Shown: in pieces, positions 7,454 to 18,220 of the stretch | How positions within the stretch are numbered: position 1 is the first letter of the stretch | Layout: each line of letters starts with the position of its first letter | Assembly (NCBI RefSeq): GCF_014646295.1 | Contig: NZ_BMNE01000002.1 | Location: 250,595 to 314,594 of the forward strand | Direction: 5' to 3' | Length of the DNA: 64,000 nt | From: Nocardia rhizosphaerihabitans | Lineage (GTDB): Bacteria > Actinomycetota > Actinomycetes > Mycobacteriales > Mycobacteriaceae | Translations under genes and position numbers: made by a program | The notes under the pieces: generated by a model | What the model was told of the DNA's origin: nothing | The model's input: the letters and a program-made list of their open reading frames with translations, nothing else | Databases searched by the model: none

Positions 7454-10400
7454 TCAGTACACGTCGCGCACGTAGCGCTTTTCGGCGACGAGCTGTTTCT
7501 TGAACGCCAGGGCGCCTGCTTCGTCCAGCTTGCCGTGGATCTGGGCGATGCGCAGCAGGGTGTCGTCGACGTCCTTGGCCATGCGGGCCGCGTCGCCGCA
7601 GACGTAGAAGTGGCCGCCGTCGCGCAGCCACGACCACAGCTCGGCGCCGTGCTCGATCATCCGGTGCTGCACGTAGATCCGCTCGCGCTGGTCGCGGGAG
7701 AAGGCCAGGTCGAGGCGGGTGAGGAAGCCGGAGCGGAACATGTCCTCGAGTTCGGAGCGGTAGTAGAAGTTCTGGGCGGCGTGCTGGTCGCCGAAGAACA
7801 GCCAGTTGCGTCCGGTCGCGCCGATGGCCCGGCGCTCGTGCAGGAAACCACGGAAAGGAGCGATACCGGTGCCCGGACCCACCATGATCATCGGGGCGTT
7901 CGGGTCCAGGGGCGGGCGGAAATGTGGTGCCCGCTGCAGGAAGATCGGGACCTCGGCGCCGGCCCGGTCGGCGAGGAAGGTCGAGCACACGCCGCCGCGC
8001 CGGGCGGAATCGCCCACGGGATCGCCGTAGCGGACGACACCCACGGTCAGCTGCACTTCGTCGGGGGTGGTCAGCGGGCTCGACGAGATCGAATACTGGC
8101 GTGGTTGCAGCTTTTTCAGGGCGCCGAGCCAGTCGACCAGGTCGGTGCGGACCGGGAAGTCACGCAGCACGTCGACGGCCTGGCGGTCCCACAGGTAGTT
8201 GGCGAGCTCGTTGCGGTTGTCGCGGCGCAGCAGCTTGGCCAGCTGCGGATGCGGGTTGCGTTCGGCGATGAAGCCGAGCAGATCCTGGCTCACCTTGGTG
8301 ATGTCGTAGTGCGTGCGCAGTGCCTCGGTGAGGGTGAGCTCGCGGTCGTCCAGCTCGATCACCCGGCGTCCGTCCAGGCCGGTGGCGGCGAGCCATTCCT
8401 CGATCAGCTCGGTGCCGTTGGCGGGCAGCACACCCAGCGAATCGCCGACCTCGTAGCTGGCATCCAGGTCGTGCAGGTCGAAACCGAAGCGGCGCACCTC
8501 TTTCGACGAGCCGGGAGCGCTGAGGATTTCATTGCGCATCAGGGTCGCGCGGACCGGCGACTGACGGGTGAAAGGCGCCGGGGCGGCGCGCTGGACGCGG
8601 CTCGGCGCGGCGGTGAGCGGACGGTCGAGCACGATCGCTCCACCGCGACCCGAGGGCATGGCCAGCGAGGGGCCGGAACTCTGGTGCGGCGCAATACCGT
8701 TCGGAATCGGGGGCGCGCCACCTCCCGTCGAGTCCGACGGTCCGGCATCGTCCGCGGTCGAGCCGCCGAGTGCGGCGAGGACGTCGTCGAGCCACTGCTC
8801 GGCGGCGTCGGCGAAGTCGGGTTCGCTGTCGACTCGCGGCACCAGCGGCTTGGCGCCACGCTCGGCGAAGAGGCGGTCGAGTTTGCGGCCGTGCCCGCAG
8901 AAGTCGTCGTAGGAGGAGTCGCCGAGGGCGAAGACCGCGTAGCGGACGCCGTTGAGGCGCACGATGCTGTCTTCGAGCCTGGTCCAGAAGTCGGCGCCGT
9001 TGTCGGGCGGGCCGCCGTCGCCGAAGGTGCTGGTGACGATGAGGATGTCGCCGGTGAGCGCCGACAGCTCACAGGAGTCCATGTCGAGCAGCGACGGCAG
9101 GAAGCCTGCCGCGGACAGCCGTGCGGCGACGGTGGCCGCGAGTTCCTCGGCATTGCCGGTCTGGGAGGCCCACAGCACCGTCACCGGGGCGGCGGCCGGG
9201 GCATCGGCGCCTGCGATCTCGGTCGCGGCGCCGGCGGTGCGCGAGTACATGCCGGCCAGCAGCCCGTCGACCCACAGCCGTGACTGCGCCGACAGCGGCG
9301 CGCTCGCGGGCAGCACCGGCTGCCCGGTCACCGGCAGCGATTGCAGTGCGGCGAGATAGCCGCCGAGGTAGATGCGCTCGGTCTCGCTGAGTGTCGGCGA
9401 GGCGCCCGCGTCGAGGCCCAGAATCCCGGCCAGGGGGTGGGTGGCGGGTTGCGCCGGCTGCTGGACCGGTTGCGCCGGTGCCTGCTCGGGTGCGGCGGCG
9501 GGGCCGACCCGGCGCAGTGCCACCGCGCACGCCTTGAACTCGGGCTGCAGCGAGGCGGGATCCACCGCGTCGTTGGTGACCGCGTTGATCGTCAGGTATT
9601 CGCCCTGTTCGTCGTTCCAGTGGAAAGGAGCAAAGCAATCACCGGGTCGCACGCGATCGCTGATCTGCACCGGCAGCACGGCACGGCCACGGCGCGAGGC
9701 GATTTCGAGCTGGTCGCCGGGCTTCAGGTCGAGGCGCCGCGCGTCCTCGGGGTGCACCTCGACGAACGGCGCGCCGTTGAGCTTGGTCAGCTTGGCGACC
9801 TTGCCGGTCTTGGTCATCGTGTGCCACTGATGCTGCAGGCGGCCGGTGTTGAGCAGGAACGGGTAGTCGTCGTCGGGCAGTTCGGCGGCGGGCAGGTGCG
9901 GGCGGGCGAAGAACACCGCGCGCCTGCTCGGGGTGGCGAACGCGAGGCGCGGGGTGGTGCCGTCGGCCTCGACGTGCAGCGGCTGATGGGTGCCGTCGTT
10001 GACGTAGCGGATCGGGTTGCGCGGGGAGTCGCTGTCGCGGCACGGCCACTGCATCGGGCCCTCGCGCAGCCGCTCGTAGCTCATGCCGCTCAGGTCGTAG
10101 CCGGTCGCCGGGTTGGTGAACTGCTGCAGTTCGGCGAACACCTCGGCGCTCGAGGCGAAGTCGAAACCAGGGAAGCCCATGGCCGTGGCGACCTGCGCGA
10201 TCAGCAACCAGTCCGGCCGCGCGTCGCCGATCGGATCGACCGACTGCTGCAGCAGGGTGACAGTGCGCTCCGAATTCACCATCACCGCATCGGCTTCGGC
10301 CCACAGCGTGGCGGGCAGCAGCAGATCGGCGTAGGCATTGGTGGCGGTCTCGGTGTAGGCGTCCTGCACCACGACCAGCTCGGCCGCCTCCAGCCCGGCG

Positions 10401-11701
10401 ATCACCGTCTTGCGATTGGCCACGGTGGCAACGGGATTGGTGCAGATGATCCAGGCGGCCTTGATCTCGCCGTCGGCGAGGCCGCGGAACATGTCGATGG
10501 TGCCGGGGCCTGCCTCGGTCCGCAGGGTGCCCGCGGGCAGGTCCCACGCGCTTTCGACGAAGGTCCGGTCGGCGGGGGAGAGGAGGCTGCGCTGGCCGGG
10601 CAGGCCGGGTCCCATGTAGCCCATCTCGCGGCCGCCCATGGCGTTGGGCTGGCCGGTCAGCGAGAACGGGCCGCTGCCGGGGCGGCAGATCGCGCCGGTC
10701 GCCAGGTGCAGGTTCACCAGGGCGTTGGTGTTCCAGGTGCCGTGGGTGGACTGGTTGAGTCCCATCGTCCACAGCGACATCCACTCGCCCGCCTCGGCGA
10801 TCATCATCGCCGCGGTGCGGATGTCGGCCTCGGCAAGGCCGGTGATTTCGGCGACCCTGGCAGGCGGGTAGTCGGCGAGGAACTCGGGCATCGCCTCCCA
10901 GCCCTCGGTGTGCTCGGCGATGAAGGCGGTGTCGATCGCGCCGTCGGCGACAAGCAGGTGCAGCAGGCCGTTGAGCAGCGCGAGGTCGGTGCCGGGCGCG
11001 ATCTGCAGGAACAGGTCGGCGCGGGCCGCGGTCTCGGTGCGGCGCGGGTCGACGACGATCAGCTTGGCGCCCGCCTTGAGCCGGTCGGCCATCCGCAGGT
11101 AGAGGATCGGGTGGCAGTCGGCCATGTTCGCGCCGGAGACGAAGAACAGGTCGGCGTGCTCGAAGTCGTCGTAGGAGCCGGGCGGGCCGTCGGCGCCGAG
11201 CGACTGTTTGTAGCCGGTGCCCGCGCTGGCCATGCACAGCCGCGAATTGGCTTCGATGTGCTTGGTCCGCAGGTAGCCCTTGGCCAGCTTGGTCGCCAGG
11301 TACTGAGCTTCGAGCGACATCTGCCCGGAGACGTAGAGGGCGATCGCGTCGGGTCCGTGCTCGTCGAGTATCGCTCGCAGCCGGGTGGCGGTCTCGTGGA
11401 CGGCCTCGTCGACCGGCAGCGGGACGGGGACCTGACCGCGCTCGGGGCGGTGGTAGGCGGACTCCATCCGGCCGGGGGCCGCCATCATCTCGGCGTGCGT
11501 GGCGCCCTTGGTGCACAGCCTGCCCGCGTTCGCCGGATGCAGCTTGTCGCCGCTGACCTTCGCGATCAACCGCGCGCCCGACTGATCAGTCTTGGTCTGG
11601 ACGCTGATGCCGCAGCCGACGCCGCAGTACGAGCACTGTGTACGCACAGCGCCCGTCTCGCGGATGTCAGCTTCCCCTGTCATGGCTTCGATCATCCGCA
11701 C
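7454..11701 (-). CDS. assimilatory nitrate reductase fused to sulfite-reductase-type flavoprotein
   Basis: A 1415-residue enzyme that should reduce nitrate to nitrite in the cytoplasm without a separate electron-transfer subunit. Residues about 20-65 carry a [4Fe-4S] site (CSYCGVGC, then LCTKG). Residues 65-730 are the molybdopterin-guanine-dinucleotide oxidoreductase, including a typical C-terminal MopB barrel. After a Gln/Pro-rich linker, a flavodoxin domain ([13 protein letters not shown], about residue 840) and a CysJ-like FAD/NADPH reductase (RQYSISSSP near 1200, [17 protein letters not shown] near 1273, C-terminal RYVRDVY) follow. Start is ambiguous among GTG 11701, ATG 11695 and ATG 11683; none has a strong site. 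No nitrite reductase or nitrate transporter gene is adjacent. The 3' end abuts the convergent reductase gene. Confidence 0.93.
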   Translation of the reverse strand: MRMIEAMTGEADIRETGAVRTQCSYCGVGCGISVQTKTDQSGARLIAKVSGDKLHPANAGRLCTKGATHAEMMAAPGRMESAYHRPERGQVPVPLPVDEAVHETATRLRAILDEHGPDAIALYVSGQMSLEAQYLATKLAKGYLRTKHIEANSRLCMASAGTGYKQSLGADGPPGSYDDFEHADLFFVSGANMADCHPILYLRMADRLKAGAKLIVVDPRRTETAARADLFLQIAPGTDLALLNGLLHLLVADGAIDTAFIAEHTEGWEAMPEFLADYPPARVAEITGLAEADIRTAAMMIAEAGEWMSLWTMGLNQSTHGTWNTNALVNLHLATGAICRPGSGPFSLTGQPNAMGGREMGYMGPGLPGQRSLLSPADRTFVESAWDLPAGTLRTEAGPGTIDMFRGLADGEIKAAWIICTNPVATVANRKTVIAGLEAAELVVVQDAYTETATNAYADLLLPATLWAEADAVMVNSERTVTLLQQSVDPIGDARPDWLLIAQVATAMGFPGFDFASSAEVFAELQQFTNPATGYDLSGMSYERLREGPMQWPCRDSDSPRNPIRYVNDGTHQPLHVEADGTTPRLAFATPSRRAVFFARPHLPAAELPDDDYPFLLNTGRLQHQWHTMTKTGKVAKLTKLNGAPFVEVHPEDARRLDLKPGDQLEIASRRGRAVLPVQISDRVRPGDCFAPFHWNDEQGEYLTINAVTNDAVDPASLQPEFKACAVALRRVGPAAAPEQAPAQPVQQPAQPATHPLAGILGLDAGASPTLSETERIYLGGYLAALQSLPVTGQPVLPASAPLSAQSRLWVDGLLAGMYSRTAGAATEIAGADAPAAAPVTVLWASQTGNAEELAATVAARLSAAGFLPSLLDMDSCELSALTGDILIVTSTFGDGGPPDNGADFWTRLEDSIVRLNGVRYAVFALGDSSYDDFCGHGRKLDRLFAERGAKPLVPRVDSEPDFADAAEQWLDDVLAALGGSTADDAGPSDSTGGGAPPIPNGIAPHQSSGPSLAMPSGRGGAIVLDRPLTAAPSRVQRAAPAPFTRQSPVRATLMRNEILSAPGSSKEVRRFGFDLHDLDASYEVGDSLGVLPANGTELIEEWLAATGLDGRRVIELDDRELTLTEALRTHYDITKVSQDLLGFIAERNPHPQLAKLLRRDNRNELANYLWDRQAVDVLRDFPVRTDLVDWLGALKKLQPRQYSISSSPLTTPDEVQLTVGVVRYGDPVGDSARRGGVCSTFLADRAGAEVPIFLQRAPHFRPPLDPNAPMIMVGPGTGIAPFRGFLHERRAIGATGRNWLFFGDQHAAQNFYYRSELEDMFRSGFLTRLDLAFSRDQRERIYVQHRMIEHGAELWSWLRDGGHFYVCGDAARMAKDVDDTLLRIAQIHGKLDEAGALAFKKQLVAEKRYVRDVY

Positions 11702-11727
11702 CTGTCGTTGCGCTCGATTTACCGAAC

Positions 11728-11782
11728 GTTATGTCCAGGTGACAATCGACCTCACATGTCAAAATTTTCACTGTGAGGTCGA
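11728..11782. promoter_or_regulatory. inverted repeat and possible GlnR-like site upstream of nitrate reductase
   Basis: A perfect 11-bp inverted repeat (11746-11756 with 11772-11782, arms TCGACCTCACA/TGTGAGGTCGA) surrounds an AT-rich 15-base centre. Beside it, on the reverse strand, GTCAC-N6-ATAAC (11743-11728) matches the AC-N9-AC half-site reported for mycobacterial GlnR. Position 27-80 bases before the start fits control by nitrogen status, but this is inference. Confidence 0.4.
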
Positions 11783-11796
11783 GCCCGGAATATCGG

Positions 11797-11881
11797 CCCT
11801 GATCAGGGTATGTTCCGACAGGGGAGCGCCCGCCGCGCGCTGTCCCGGAGTGACCGGATTCACCCCGGGATCGAGGGGGTT
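11797..11881. other. intergenic hairpin region downstream of menG
   Basis: Contains the perfect 12-base palindrome CCCTGATCAGGG (11797-11808) and, nearer the menG stop, an imperfect GC-rich hairpin (CCCGG..TGA / TTCACCCCGGG). The latter may end menG transcription without a U-tract; otherwise nothing coding is seen. Confidence 0.35.
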
Positions 11882-12595
11882 TCAGCCCAGTTTGTAGCCG
11901 CGATGCAGCGCCACCACACCACCGGTGAGGTCACGCCACTGCACCGAGTCCCAGCCCGCGTCCGCGATGCGCCGGGCGAGCCTGCGCTGATTCGGCCACG
12001 CGCGGATCGACTCGGCGAGGTAGACGTAGGCGTCGGGGTTGGAGCTGACCGCCCGCGCCACCCGCGGCAGCGCCTTCATCAGGTACTCCATGTAGACGGT
12101 GCGGAACGGCCCGAACACCGGGGTGGAGAACTCGCAGACCACCACGCGCCCGCCCGGCTTGGTCACCCGCAGCATCTCGCGCAGCGCCAGATCGATGTCG
12201 GCGACATTGCGCAGGCCGAAGGAGATGGTCACCGCGTCGAAGGAATTGTCGGCGAACGGCAGGGCCATCGCATCGCCTGCCACCATCGGCACCTGCCGGA
12301 ACCGGCCGGCGGCGAGCATTCCCTGGGAGAAGTCGGTGGCCACGCACCAGGCGCCCGACTTGCCGAGCTCCACGGTCGAGACCCCGGTGCCCGCCGCCAG
12401 GTCGAGCACCCGCTCACCCGGTCGCAGCCCGAGCGCGCGCCGCGTCGCCCACCGCCAGTACCGATCCTGGCCACCGGAGATGACCGTGTTGGTGAGGTCG
12501 TAGCGCTTCGCCACACCGTCGAACATCGACGCGACCTCGTGGGGTTGCTTGTCCAGCGAAGCCCGAATCGGTTCCCGCTGCTCTGTTGTCGCCAC
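11882..12595 (-). CDS. menG: demethylmenaquinone methyltransferase
   Basis: UbiE/COQ5-type SAM-dependent methyltransferase, 237 residues, that methylates demethylmenaquinone in the last step of menaquinone synthesis. The family signatures are present: [12 protein letters not shown] near residue 25, the SAM motif [12 protein letters not shown] near 63, [26 protein letters not shown] around 125-145 and CEFSTP after it. GTG start at 12595. It lies 33 bases downstream of mgtA on the same strand, and the same pair is adjacent in M. tuberculosis (Rv0557-Rv0558), which supports one transcript. Confidence 0.95.
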   Translation of the reverse strand: MATTEQREPIRASLDKQPHEVASMFDGVAKRYDLTNTVISGGQDRYWRWATRRALGLRPGERVLDLAAGTGVSTVELGKSGAWCVATDFSQGMLAAGRFRQVPMVAGDAMALPFADNSFDAVTISFGLRNVADIDLALREMLRVTKPGGRVVVCEFSTPVFGPFRTVYMEYLMKALPRVARAVSSNPDAYVYLAESIRAWPNQRRLARRIADAGWDSVQWRDLTGGVVALHRGYKLG

Positions 12596-12628
12596 GAATC
12601 GAGCTTATCCGTCTCCGGCCGCGGCCCT

Positions 12629-13771
12629 CTATGCCGAGCGCGGCAATCGGTCGCGCGTGCCGGTGACGTCGGCGTAGTGCGTCATCAGCTCGGTGCAGAT
12701 GGCAGGCCAGGTGCGGTGCAGCACCGACTTGCGGGCCGCCGTCGCGAACCGGGCGCGCTGGCTCGGATCGCGCAGGGCCGACACCGCGCTCGGCAGCAGT
12801 TCGGCGAACCGGTCGACCGGCAGCAGATAGCCGTTGCGGCAGTGCGCGATCAGATCGCGCGGTCCGCCCGCGTCGGGACCGATCACCGGCACACCGGAGG
12901 ACAGCGCCTCCTGCACACCCTGGCAGAACGTCTCGTGCTCGCCCGGGTGCACCATCACGTCCAGGCTCGCGTAGTGCGTGGCCAGCTCGCTGCCGCCGAG
13001 TTCACCGGTGAACACCGCGTCGGGCATCAGCCGGCCCAGCCGTGCCCGCTCCGGCCCGTCGCCCACCACGACCAGCTGGATCGAAGGATCACCGGCCAGC
13101 GCGGCGAGTCGTTCGACGTGCTTCTCCGGCGCGAGTCTGCCGACGAAACCGACGACGAGCCGGTCCTGCGAGCCCAGCCAGCTCGCCCGCAGTTCGGCGC
13201 TGCGCGCGGCCGGATTGAACCGGTCGATGTCGACGCCGCGGCCCCAGCGGTGCACCCGGGGAATGCCGTGGTCGGCCAGGTCCTGCGCGGCCGCCGAGGA
13301 CGGCGCCAGCGTGCGCGTCGCGCCTTCGTGGATCCGGCGCGTCCACGCCCAGGCCGCCCGCGCGGCCAGCCCGAGGCCGTAGCTCTTGGCGAAGCCGGCC
13401 ACATCGGTCTGATACACCGCGATCGAGGGCAGATCGAGCCGGGTCGCGGCCGCCAGCCCACCGGCGCCGAGCAGGAACGGCGAGGCCAGATGCACCACGT
13501 CCGGATCGAAGGCGGCGATCGCGGCGGTGATCCCCGGCTGCGGCAGGCCGACCGGCAGCGAACTGACCTTCGGCACCATCATCGCGGGCACCCGGTGCAC
13601 CGGGAAACGGCCGTGGAAACGGGGGGCGGGCGGCACGCCGCGCAGAGTGTCGGGCGCCACGATCATCGCGTCGTGCCCGTGCTGGTCCAGGTGGTCCAAC
13701 ACCCGCAACACGGAGTTGACGACGCCGTTCATGTTCGGCAGGAAAGACTCCGAGACGATGGCTACGCGCAC
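12629..13771 (-). CDS. mgtA: GDP-mannose-dependent alpha-mannosyltransferase (GT4)
   Basis: A 380-residue GT-B glycosyltransferase of family GT4, homologous in sequence and position to M. tuberculosis Rv0557 (MgtA, earlier PimB), which adds mannose to a glucuronosyl-diacylglycerol anchor for lipomannan-like glycolipids. The N-terminal [20 protein letters not shown] loop, [14 protein letters not shown] and the E-x7-E donor-sugar motif in [17 protein letters not shown] are visible. It acts on the cytoplasmic membrane face. It is preceded by the DUF3592 gene and followed by menG, all on one strand. Acceptor specificity is inferred from synteny. Confidence 0.92.
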   Translation of the reverse strand: MRVAIVSESFLPNMNGVVNSVLRVLDHLDQHGHDAMIVAPDTLRGVPPAPRFHGRFPVHRVPAMMVPKVSSLPVGLPQPGITAAIAAFDPDVVHLASPFLLGAGGLAAATRLDLPSIAVYQTDVAGFAKSYGLGLAARAAWAWTRRIHEGATRTLAPSSAAAQDLADHGIPRVHRWGRGVDIDRFNPAARSAELRASWLGSQDRLVVGFVGRLAPEKHVERLAALAGDPSIQLVVVGDGPERARLGRLMPDAVFTGELGGSELATHYASLDVMVHPGEHETFCQGVQEALSSGVPVIGPDAGGPRDLIAHCRNGYLLPVDRFAELLPSAVSALRDPSQRARFATAARKSVLHRTWPAICTELMTHYADVTGTRDRLPRSA

Positions 13772-13843
13772 CCTCTCAGGGTGACCGCCACACCGCGCGG
13801 CACACCCACACCGACGTGAAGCCGGGACGAACAGCAGGAGAAG

Positions 13844-14284
13844 TTACGCCTCGCGCTGCTTGCGCCGCACCAGCCACAGCGCGGGCAACGCCAGCGCCCA
13901 GACCACCACGATCACCGACGCCGCCGGGATGATCGCCACCCGCGCATCGCGCCCGGCGACCCGGACCAGGTCGGGGTCGCGCGTGCTGTACTCCACGTTG
14001 ATCCGCTGACCGGCGGTCAGATTCGTCGGATACAGGATGCCGACCTTCGGATTGTGGGTCACGCTGTCGGGCGTCACGTACATCACCGCCGAACGCAACC
14101 GGCCCGCCGAGAGCACCTCGCCCGCGGTGACGCCACGATGATTCTCGATCTCGTAATCGTTGCGCCAGGCGGCGAGAACCAGCAGCACCATCAGCACGCT
14201 GATCACCGTCGCGGCACCGAGCACCCCGGTTCTCACCCGTCGCAGGCGCTTGGTCCGCCTCTCCGACTGGCTGGTTTCCGACAC
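13844..14284 (-). CDS. DUF3592-like membrane protein
   Basis: A 146-residue membrane protein with two transmembrane helices, VLGAATVISVLMVLLVLAAW at about 22-41 and AAIIPAASVIVVVWALALPALWL near the C-terminus. The segment between them (about 75 residues, outside the cell if the basic N-terminus is inside) has the beta-rich SVTHNPKVGILYPTNLTAGQRINVEY pattern of DUF3592. Rv0556 occupies the matching place between menD and mgtA in M. tuberculosis. It is 72 bases upstream of mgtA and probably in its operon. Function unknown. Confidence 0.8.
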   Translation of the reverse strand: MSETSQSERRTKRLRRVRTGVLGAATVISVLMVLLVLAAWRNDYEIENHRGVTAGEVLSAGRLRSAVMYVTPDSVTHNPKVGILYPTNLTAGQRINVEYSTRDPDLVRVAGRDARVAIIPAASVIVVVWALALPALWLVRRKQREA

Positions 14285-14324
14285 GCCGCCACCCTAGCTG
14301 TCTCCTGCGCTAGCGTGTGCGCCC

Positions 14325-14822
14325 ATGTCCCGAAAATTCAGCTTCACCGTGCCCTACACCGTCCCGGTCGAAGAGCTTCACCGGGCACTCGTCGACGATG
14401 CGGTCTGGCAGGAGCGCTTCGCCGCCGCCGACACCGCGACCGTCGAACTGTCCCATCCCGACGGGCCTGGTTCGATTCGCCTGCACATGACGGAAACCCC
14501 CGGTCGGGACAAGGTCCCCGGCCTGGTGCGCAAGGTCCTCAAGAGCGATCTCGTGCTCTCGCGCACCGACAACTGGCAGCCGCTGCGAGGTGAGGTCGCC
14601 AAGGGCGACTTCACCGGCCGCACCGGCGGCATCACCACCGAGATGTCGGGCACCTACGAACTGCGCCCCACCGCCGAGGGCAGCGAGATCGAAGTGGTCG
14701 GCACGGTCACCGTCAAGGTGCCGCTGGTCGGCGGCGCCATCGAGCCGCTCGCCGAGCAACTGCACCAGCGCGTCCTCAACAGCGAACGCAAGTTCCTCGA
14801 GGGCTGGTTCGCCAAGAACTGA
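14325..14822 (+). CDS. DUF2505 family protein
   Basis: A 165-residue protein (MSRKFSFTVPYTVPVEELHRAL) of the actinobacterial DUF2505 family. The pattern of N-terminal strand, helix, antiparallel strands and long C-terminal helix (LAEQLHQRVLNSERKFLEGWF) resembles START/SRPBCC lipid-binding folds. It is divergent from the DUF3592-mgtA-menG operon (40-base gap) and convergent with menJ. Lipid or hydrophobic-ligand binding is plausible next to isoprenoid and glycolipid genes, but unproven. Confidence 0.82.
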   Translation: MSRKFSFTVPYTVPVEELHRALVDDAVWQERFAAADTATVELSHPDGPGSIRLHMTETPGRDKVPGLVRKVLKSDLVLSRTDNWQPLRGEVAKGDFTGRTGGITTEMSGTYELRPTAEGSEIEVVGTVTVKVPLVGGAIEPLAEQLHQRVLNSERKFLEGWFAKN

Positions 14823-14872
14823 CACCCGCGACGGTGCCGTCGAACCGGCGGCACCGCGCCTGACGGGGGAGC

Positions 14873-16138
14873 TCAGCTGAAAGGTGGCAGGTCGTCGGCT
14901 CGCAGCGAGGCACGTCCCGCTGCTCGCCAGGCGCGGGCGGTGATGTCGAGGTCCTCGTCGGTCACCAGATTGCCCATCACCCGAACGGCCGTGCGCTGCA
15001 GGTACTTCGAGCGCATCACCGGCGGCCCGCCGAGCGGGACCATCTTCGGGTGGGTGGCCAGGCCCGCGAGCCTGCGCGCCACCGAGAACGTGCGGCCGTA
15101 CCGGTCACGCAGCAGCTGCGGCCAGACCCGGCTCAGATCGGGCTCGTCCAGCAGCCCGGCGAGCATGTGCCCGCCTTCCAGGCCGTAGTCGATGCCCTCA
15201 CCGTTGAGCGGGTTCACACAGCCCGCCGCGTCGCCGACGAGGACCCAGTTCGGCCCGGCCACTCCCGACACCGCGCCACCCATCGGCAGCAGTGCCGACG
15301 CGACGGCACGCAGCTCGCCCTCGAGCTGCCATTCCTCGCGGCGCAGCCGGGTGTAGTGCTCGATCAGCGGCTTGAGCGCGATGTGCGACGGCCGCTGTTC
15401 GGTCGCCAGCGAACCGACGCCGATGTTCACCTCGCCGTTGCCGAGCGGGAAGATCCAGCCGTAGCCGGGCACCAGCTCGTCGGCGGCGTTGCGCAGTTCC
15501 AGGTGCGAGGAGATCCACTGGTCGTCGCTGCGTCCCGACTTGATGTACGCGCGCGCCGCGGTCCCGTAGGCGAAGCGCCGATGCCAGGTGCGGCCCAACT
15601 GTTTTCCGATGGGGGAGCGCACGCCGTCGGCCACGACGAGCACCCGGCAGCGCACCGAGTGGGTGGCATCGCCGACGCGCACCGTCACGCCGGTGACCCG
15701 CTCGCCTTCGCGCAGCACCTCGGTGACCTTCGCGCCGTCGAGCATCCTGGCACCGGACTTGATCGCGGTCTCGCGCAGCTTGTCGTCGAGTTCGGTTCGG
15801 GGAACAGCGCTTCCGTACGTCGGGAACGACCCGCCCGGCCACGGCAGCAACGCCTCCCGGCCGAAACCGGCCATCCGCAGGCCGTGGTTCACCGTGTGCG
15901 CGCGCAGCCACTCGCCGAGGCCGAGGTGCTCGAGCTCGGCGGTCGCGCGCGGCGTCAGCCCGTCGCCACAGGTCTTGTCCCGCGGGAACACAGCGGAATC
16001 GAGCAGCAGCACATCGCGTCCGGCGCGCGCCGCCCAGGCAGCCGACGCCGAACCGGCGGGCCCGGCACCGACGACCAGCACCTCGACGGCGGCAGGCAGG
16101 ACAGCGCGGTCGGCGGGGGTGAGATCCGGTGAACCCAT
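14873..16138 (-). CDS. menJ: menaquinone reductase (geranylgeranyl-reductase family flavoprotein)
   Basis: A 421-residue FAD enzyme related to M. tuberculosis Rv0561c (MenJ), which saturates one isoprene double bond in the menaquinone tail. Visible features are the dinucleotide-binding VLVVGAGPAGSASAAWAA at about 20-37, DKTCGDGLTPRA near 55-66 and the second FAD motif LVGDAAGCVNPLNGEGI near 284. ATG at 16138. It is divergent from the polyprenyl synthase at 16284 across 145 bases and convergent with DUF2505. Partly hydrogenated menaquinones are typical of this group of bacteria, which fits. Confidence 0.92.
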   Translation of the reverse strand: MGSPDLTPADRAVLPAAVEVLVVGAGPAGSASAAWAARAGRDVLLLDSAVFPRDKTCGDGLTPRATAELEHLGLGEWLRAHTVNHGLRMAGFGREALLPWPGGSFPTYGSAVPRTELDDKLRETAIKSGARMLDGAKVTEVLREGERVTGVTVRVGDATHSVRCRVLVVADGVRSPIGKQLGRTWHRRFAYGTAARAYIKSGRSDDQWISSHLELRNAADELVPGYGWIFPLGNGEVNIGVGSLATEQRPSHIALKPLIEHYTRLRREEWQLEGELRAVASALLPMGGAVSGVAGPNWVLVGDAAGCVNPLNGEGIDYGLEGGHMLAGLLDEPDLSRVWPQLLRDRYGRTFSVARRLAGLATHPKMVPLGGPPVMRSKYLQRTAVRVMGNLVTDEDLDITARAWRAAGRASLRADDLPPFS

Positions 16139-16283
16139 GGCTCAATACTGGCACCTCGGGGCGCTGTGCGAGAGTGTCGGGTACACCGGGAATAGTCACT
16201 GTGTGACGGTGTTCATCGGCGTGGGCGCCGGAACACGCTAGGTTGCTACCCGTCGGGGTCGGACGCATCGCTGGGAGAAGATA

Positions 16284-17306
16284 ATGAGCACATCGGCTGT
16301 GAGCGACGAGAGCACCGTGGTTGCCGGGGTAGATCTCGTCGATCCCGAACTCGCCGCCACCGTGCGCGACGGCCTGGCCGCGGTCGAGAAACTGCTCGTC
16401 GACGAACTCTCCGACGGCGAGGAATTCCTCCAGGAAGCCGCACTGCACCTGGCCCGCGCCGGCGGCAAGCGGTTCCGTCCGCTGTTCACCGTGCTGACCG
16501 GTCAGCTCGGCCCCAATCCCACCGACCCGGCGCTGGTCACCGCTGGCACCGTCGTGGAGCTGGTGCACCTGGCCACGCTGTACCACGACGACGTGATGGA
16601 CGAGGCCACGCAGCGCCGTGGCGCGGTCAGCGTCAACGCGCGCTGGGGCAACAACATCGCGATCCTGGCGGGTGACTACCTGTTCGCGCACGCCTCCCGG
16701 CTCACCTCGACGCTCGGTCCCGACGCGGTCCGCATCATCGCCGAGACCTTCGCCGAACTGGTCACCGGCCAGATGCGGGAAACCATGGGCGCCAAGCAGT
16801 CCCAGGATCCGGTCGAGCACTACCTGCGCGTGGTCTGGGAGAAGACCGGTTCGCTCATCGCCGCCGCAGGCCGTTTCGGCGGCACCTTCTCCGGCGCCGG
16901 CCCCGAGCACGTCGAGCGGCTGGCCCGCCTCGGTGACGCCGTCGGCACCGCCTTCCAGATCTCCGACGACATCATCGACATCTCGTCCTCGGCCGAACAG
17001 TCCGGCAAGACCCCCGGCACCGACCTGCGCGAGGGCGTGCACACCCTGCCCGTCCTCTACGCCCTGCGCGAGTCCGGCGCCGACGGCGACCGCCTGCGCA
17101 CCCTGCTGGCGCACCCCCTGGAAACCGACGCCGAGGTCGACGAGGCACTCGAGCTGCTGCGCCGCTCGCCCGGCATGGCCCTGGCCAAGGAGAAGCTCGG
17201 GGAGTACGCCGACCTCGCCGACGCCGAACTGGCCGCGCTCCCCGCGGGCCCGGCCAACGAGGCGCTGAGCCGGCTGGTCTGCTACACCATCGAACGCGTC
17301 GGCTGA
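16284..17306 (+). CDS. grcC: long-chain polyprenyl diphosphate synthase
   Basis: A 340-residue trans-prenyltransferase that builds the polyprenyl tail, probably of menaquinone, from allylic diphosphate and isopentenyl diphosphate. The first aspartate-rich motif is [12 protein letters not shown] at about 101 and the second is DDIIDISSS at about 228; GGKRFRPLF near 62 binds substrate. ATG at 16284 is preceded by GGGAGAAG. Corresponds in order to Rv0562 (grcC1). Chain length cannot be read with confidence. htpX follows 37 bases downstream on the same strand. Confidence 0.93.
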   Translation: MSTSAVSDESTVVAGVDLVDPELAATVRDGLAAVEKLLVDELSDGEEFLQEAALHLARAGGKRFRPLFTVLTGQLGPNPTDPALVTAGTVVELVHLATLYHDDVMDEATQRRGAVSVNARWGNNIAILAGDYLFAHASRLTSTLGPDAVRIIAETFAELVTGQMRETMGAKQSQDPVEHYLRVVWEKTGSLIAAAGRFGGTFSGAGPEHVERLARLGDAVGTAFQISDDIIDISSSAEQSGKTPGTDLREGVHTLPVLYALRESGADGDRLRTLLAHPLETDAEVDEALELLRRSPGMALAKEKLGEYADLADAELAALPAGPANEALSRLVCYTIERVG

Positions 17307-17343
17307 CCAGGAACTATCCCGGAGTCACGCACGTTTTTCGATC

Positions 17344-18207
17344 ATGCCCAATGGGATCAAGACTTTCGGATTGATGGTCGGGCTGTCGGCGTTGATCGTC
17401 GCCATCGGGGCGATGTTCCGCAGCCCGACGATCCTGATCATCTCGATCGTGCTGGCCGTCGGCATGAACGCCTACGCGTACTTCAACAGCGACAAACTGG
17501 CGCTGAAGGCGATGCACGCGCAACCGGTCAGCGAACTGGAAGCGCCGGTCATGTACCGGATCGTGCGCGAGCTCGCGACCATGGCCCGTCAGCCGATGCC
17601 GCGGCTCTACATCAGCCCCACCAACGCGCCCAACGCGTTCGCGACCGGCCGCAATCCCCGGCACGCGGCGGTGTGCTGCACCAGCGGCATCCTGCAGCTG
17701 CTCGACGAGCGGGAGTTACGCGCGGTTCTCGGGCACGAGCTGTCGCACGTCTACAACCGCGACATCCTGATCTCGTCGGTGGCGGGCGCGATGGCCTCGA
17801 TCATCACCGGACTGGCGAACATGGCCTTCTTCGCCAGCTCGTTCGGCAGCAGGGACGGTCAGGGCCCGAACGTCATCGCGGTGCTGCTCGTCTCGCTGCT
17901 CGGCCCGATCGCCGCGGGCCTGATCAAGATGGCGGTATCGCGATCGCGCGAATTCCAGGCCGACCAGTCCGGCGCCGAGCTCACCGGTGACCCGCTGGCC
18001 CTGGCCTCGGCCCTGCGCAAGATCGAACGCGGCGTCCAGGTGGCCCCGCTGCCGCCCGATCCCAAGCTCACCAGCGAATCGCACCTGATGATCGCCAACC
18101 CGTTCCGTGCGGGCGACCGCATCGCCCGCTGGTACAGCACGCATCCGCCGATGGAAGAGCGCATCAAGCGGCTCGAGGAGATGGCAGGCGGAGACCACCG
18201 CTTCTGA
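17344..18207 (+). CDS. htpX: membrane zinc metalloprotease HtpX
   Basis: A 287-residue M48 peptidase of the inner membrane that degrades damaged membrane proteins. Two N-terminal transmembrane helices (about residues 8-24 and 27-48) precede the catalytic domain; the zinc motif [10 protein letters not shown] starts at about residue 130, and [13 protein letters not shown] near 200 supplies the third ligand. A further hydrophobic pair lies between them ([19 protein letters not shown] and [19 protein letters not shown]). It follows grcC by 37 bases, as Rv0563 follows Rv0562. The 3' end has a large cruciform shared with the convergent yajQ. Confidence 0.95.
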   Translation: MPNGIKTFGLMVGLSALIVAIGAMFRSPTILIISIVLAVGMNAYAYFNSDKLALKAMHAQPVSELEAPVMYRIVRELATMARQPMPRLYISPTNAPNAFATGRNPRHAAVCCTSGILQLLDERELRAVLGHELSHVYNRDILISSVAGAMASIITGLANMAFFASSFGSRDGQGPNVIAVLLVSLLGPIAAGLIKMAVSRSREFQADQSGAELTGDPLALASALRKIERGVQVAPLPPDPKLTSESHLMIANPFRAGDRIARWYSTHPPMEERIKRLEEMAGGDHRF

Positions 18208-18220
18208 CGTCACCACCACG

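Noticed and set aside
9341..11776. An 811-codon rightward frame across the nitrate reductase
   Set aside because: Antisense to a protein with clear domains in the correct order; the frame is low complexity.
11810..13819. A 669-codon rightward frame over menG and mgtA
   Set aside because: Both genes on the other strand are clear family members; this frame is rich in Arg, Gly and His without motifs.
15198..17114. A 638-codon leftward frame joining antisense grcC and a shifted menJ
   Set aside because: It crosses two well-supported genes in wrong frames.
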